The notes under the pieces were generated by a model. The model ran no database searches and was not told the DNA's origin. It saw nothing but the letters and a program-made list of their open reading frames with translations. Positions 63,847 through 64,000 of a stretch of DNA of 64,000 nucleotides are shown piece by piece. This DNA is from Spongiihabitans sp963422685 (GTDB lineage Bacteria > Pseudomonadota > Gammaproteobacteria > Arenicellales > Poriferihabitantaceae), in the NCBI GenBank assembly GCA_963422685.1, contig OY730442.1:2604001-2668000 (forward strand). Direction: 5' to 3'. Each line of letters opens with the position of its first letter. Position 1 is the first letter of the stretch. The position numbers were made by a program, and so were the translations under genes.

Positions 63847-64000
63847 CTAGATGAGCAATTTCATGAGCTCATACAGAACTTCCAGCCACTTCTTTAACCA
63901 CCCCGGAAGGGCAATCAAGTTTTTAAGACTGTCCTTAACTATCGCTGCGTTAGCCATCGCGAGGCCAGGTTCATCCCCGTCCCGCATTTTTTTAGCCGGT
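63847..64000 (-). CDS. Possible C-terminal end of a gene running off the window
   Basis: The minus strand is open from the window edge to a TAG at 63847-63849, giving about 50 residues with protein-like composition ending in PGWLKKWLEVLYELMKLL. I do not recognise it. The stop falls inside the CTAG target duplication but would be the same without the insertion. The plus strand is also open from an ATG at 63852, with a less protein-like composition. The call is tentative because only the end is visible. Confidence 0.3.
   Translation of the reverse strand, partial: PAKKMRDGDEPGLAMANAAIVKDSLKNLIALPGWLKKWLEVLYELMKLLI

Overview
The window looks like a gammaproteobacterial chromosome of moderate GC content. 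The evidence is gene content and order: divergent lptFG/pepA-holC-valS, gltX followed by tRNA-Ala and tRNA-Glu, aspS, yebC-ruvCAB-ybgC-tolQRAB-pal-cpoB leading to tRNA-Lys, and single-gene families typical of the class (YcgL, DUF1820, DUF2244). I cannot name a genus. Most of the window is ordinary core metabolism, translation and envelope biogenesis.

Layout: 0-4.2 kb, minus strand: MscS-type channel, 3-hydroxyisobutyrate dehydrogenase family protein, lptG-lptF. 4.4-9.5 kb, plus: pepA, holC, valS. 9.9-20.9 kb, plus: a four-gene operon that I read as a probable defence system. It encodes a NERD/pseudokinase/kinase/P-loop ATPase fusion, an unrecognised protein, a 1331-residue protein and a HerA/FtsK-like ATPase. 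The first gene has an in-frame TGA exactly where a cysteine of a Cys cluster is expected, and the second has a one-base frameshift near its 3' end. 21.3-24.5 kb, minus: an eukaryote-like isoleucyl-tRNA synthetase (IleRS2) whose HIGH motif reads GIHH. 24.9-36.9 kb: rhomboid protease, ycgL, citrate synthase, hydrolase, GFA protein, dacB, DUF1820, msrA, membrane proteins, ghrA-like, DUF2244, cyoE and an AlkK-like acyl-CoA ligase.

36.9-43.4 kb is a second accessory segment. A 1823-residue DUF4011/SF1 helicase/Vsr-like nuclease protein and a decayed IS256-type transposase lie between two 23-bp direct repeats (22/23 identical). The left repeat is inside the 3' end of the acyl-CoA ligase gene, and the right repeat carries what looks like the displaced original gene end. 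This is the signature of an integrated island using a protein-coding 3' end as its attachment site. An internally deleted IS5-type element carrying a REP-like double hairpin sits directly beyond the right repeat. A sibling copy at 63.3-63.8 kb is complete at both ends and has CTAG target duplications.

44.2-64 kb returns to core genes: gltX, two tRNAs, an M16 protease, pncC-like, bcp, an FmdB-like zinc ribbon protein, aspS, yebC, ruvCAB, ybgC, tolQRAB-pal-cpoB (tolA with a six-copy 90-bp repeat), an integrase-type pseudogene, tRNA-Lys and the IS5-derived element. The two defence-like segments and the mobile-element debris are the accessory part. No CRISPR array, rRNA or prophage was seen.
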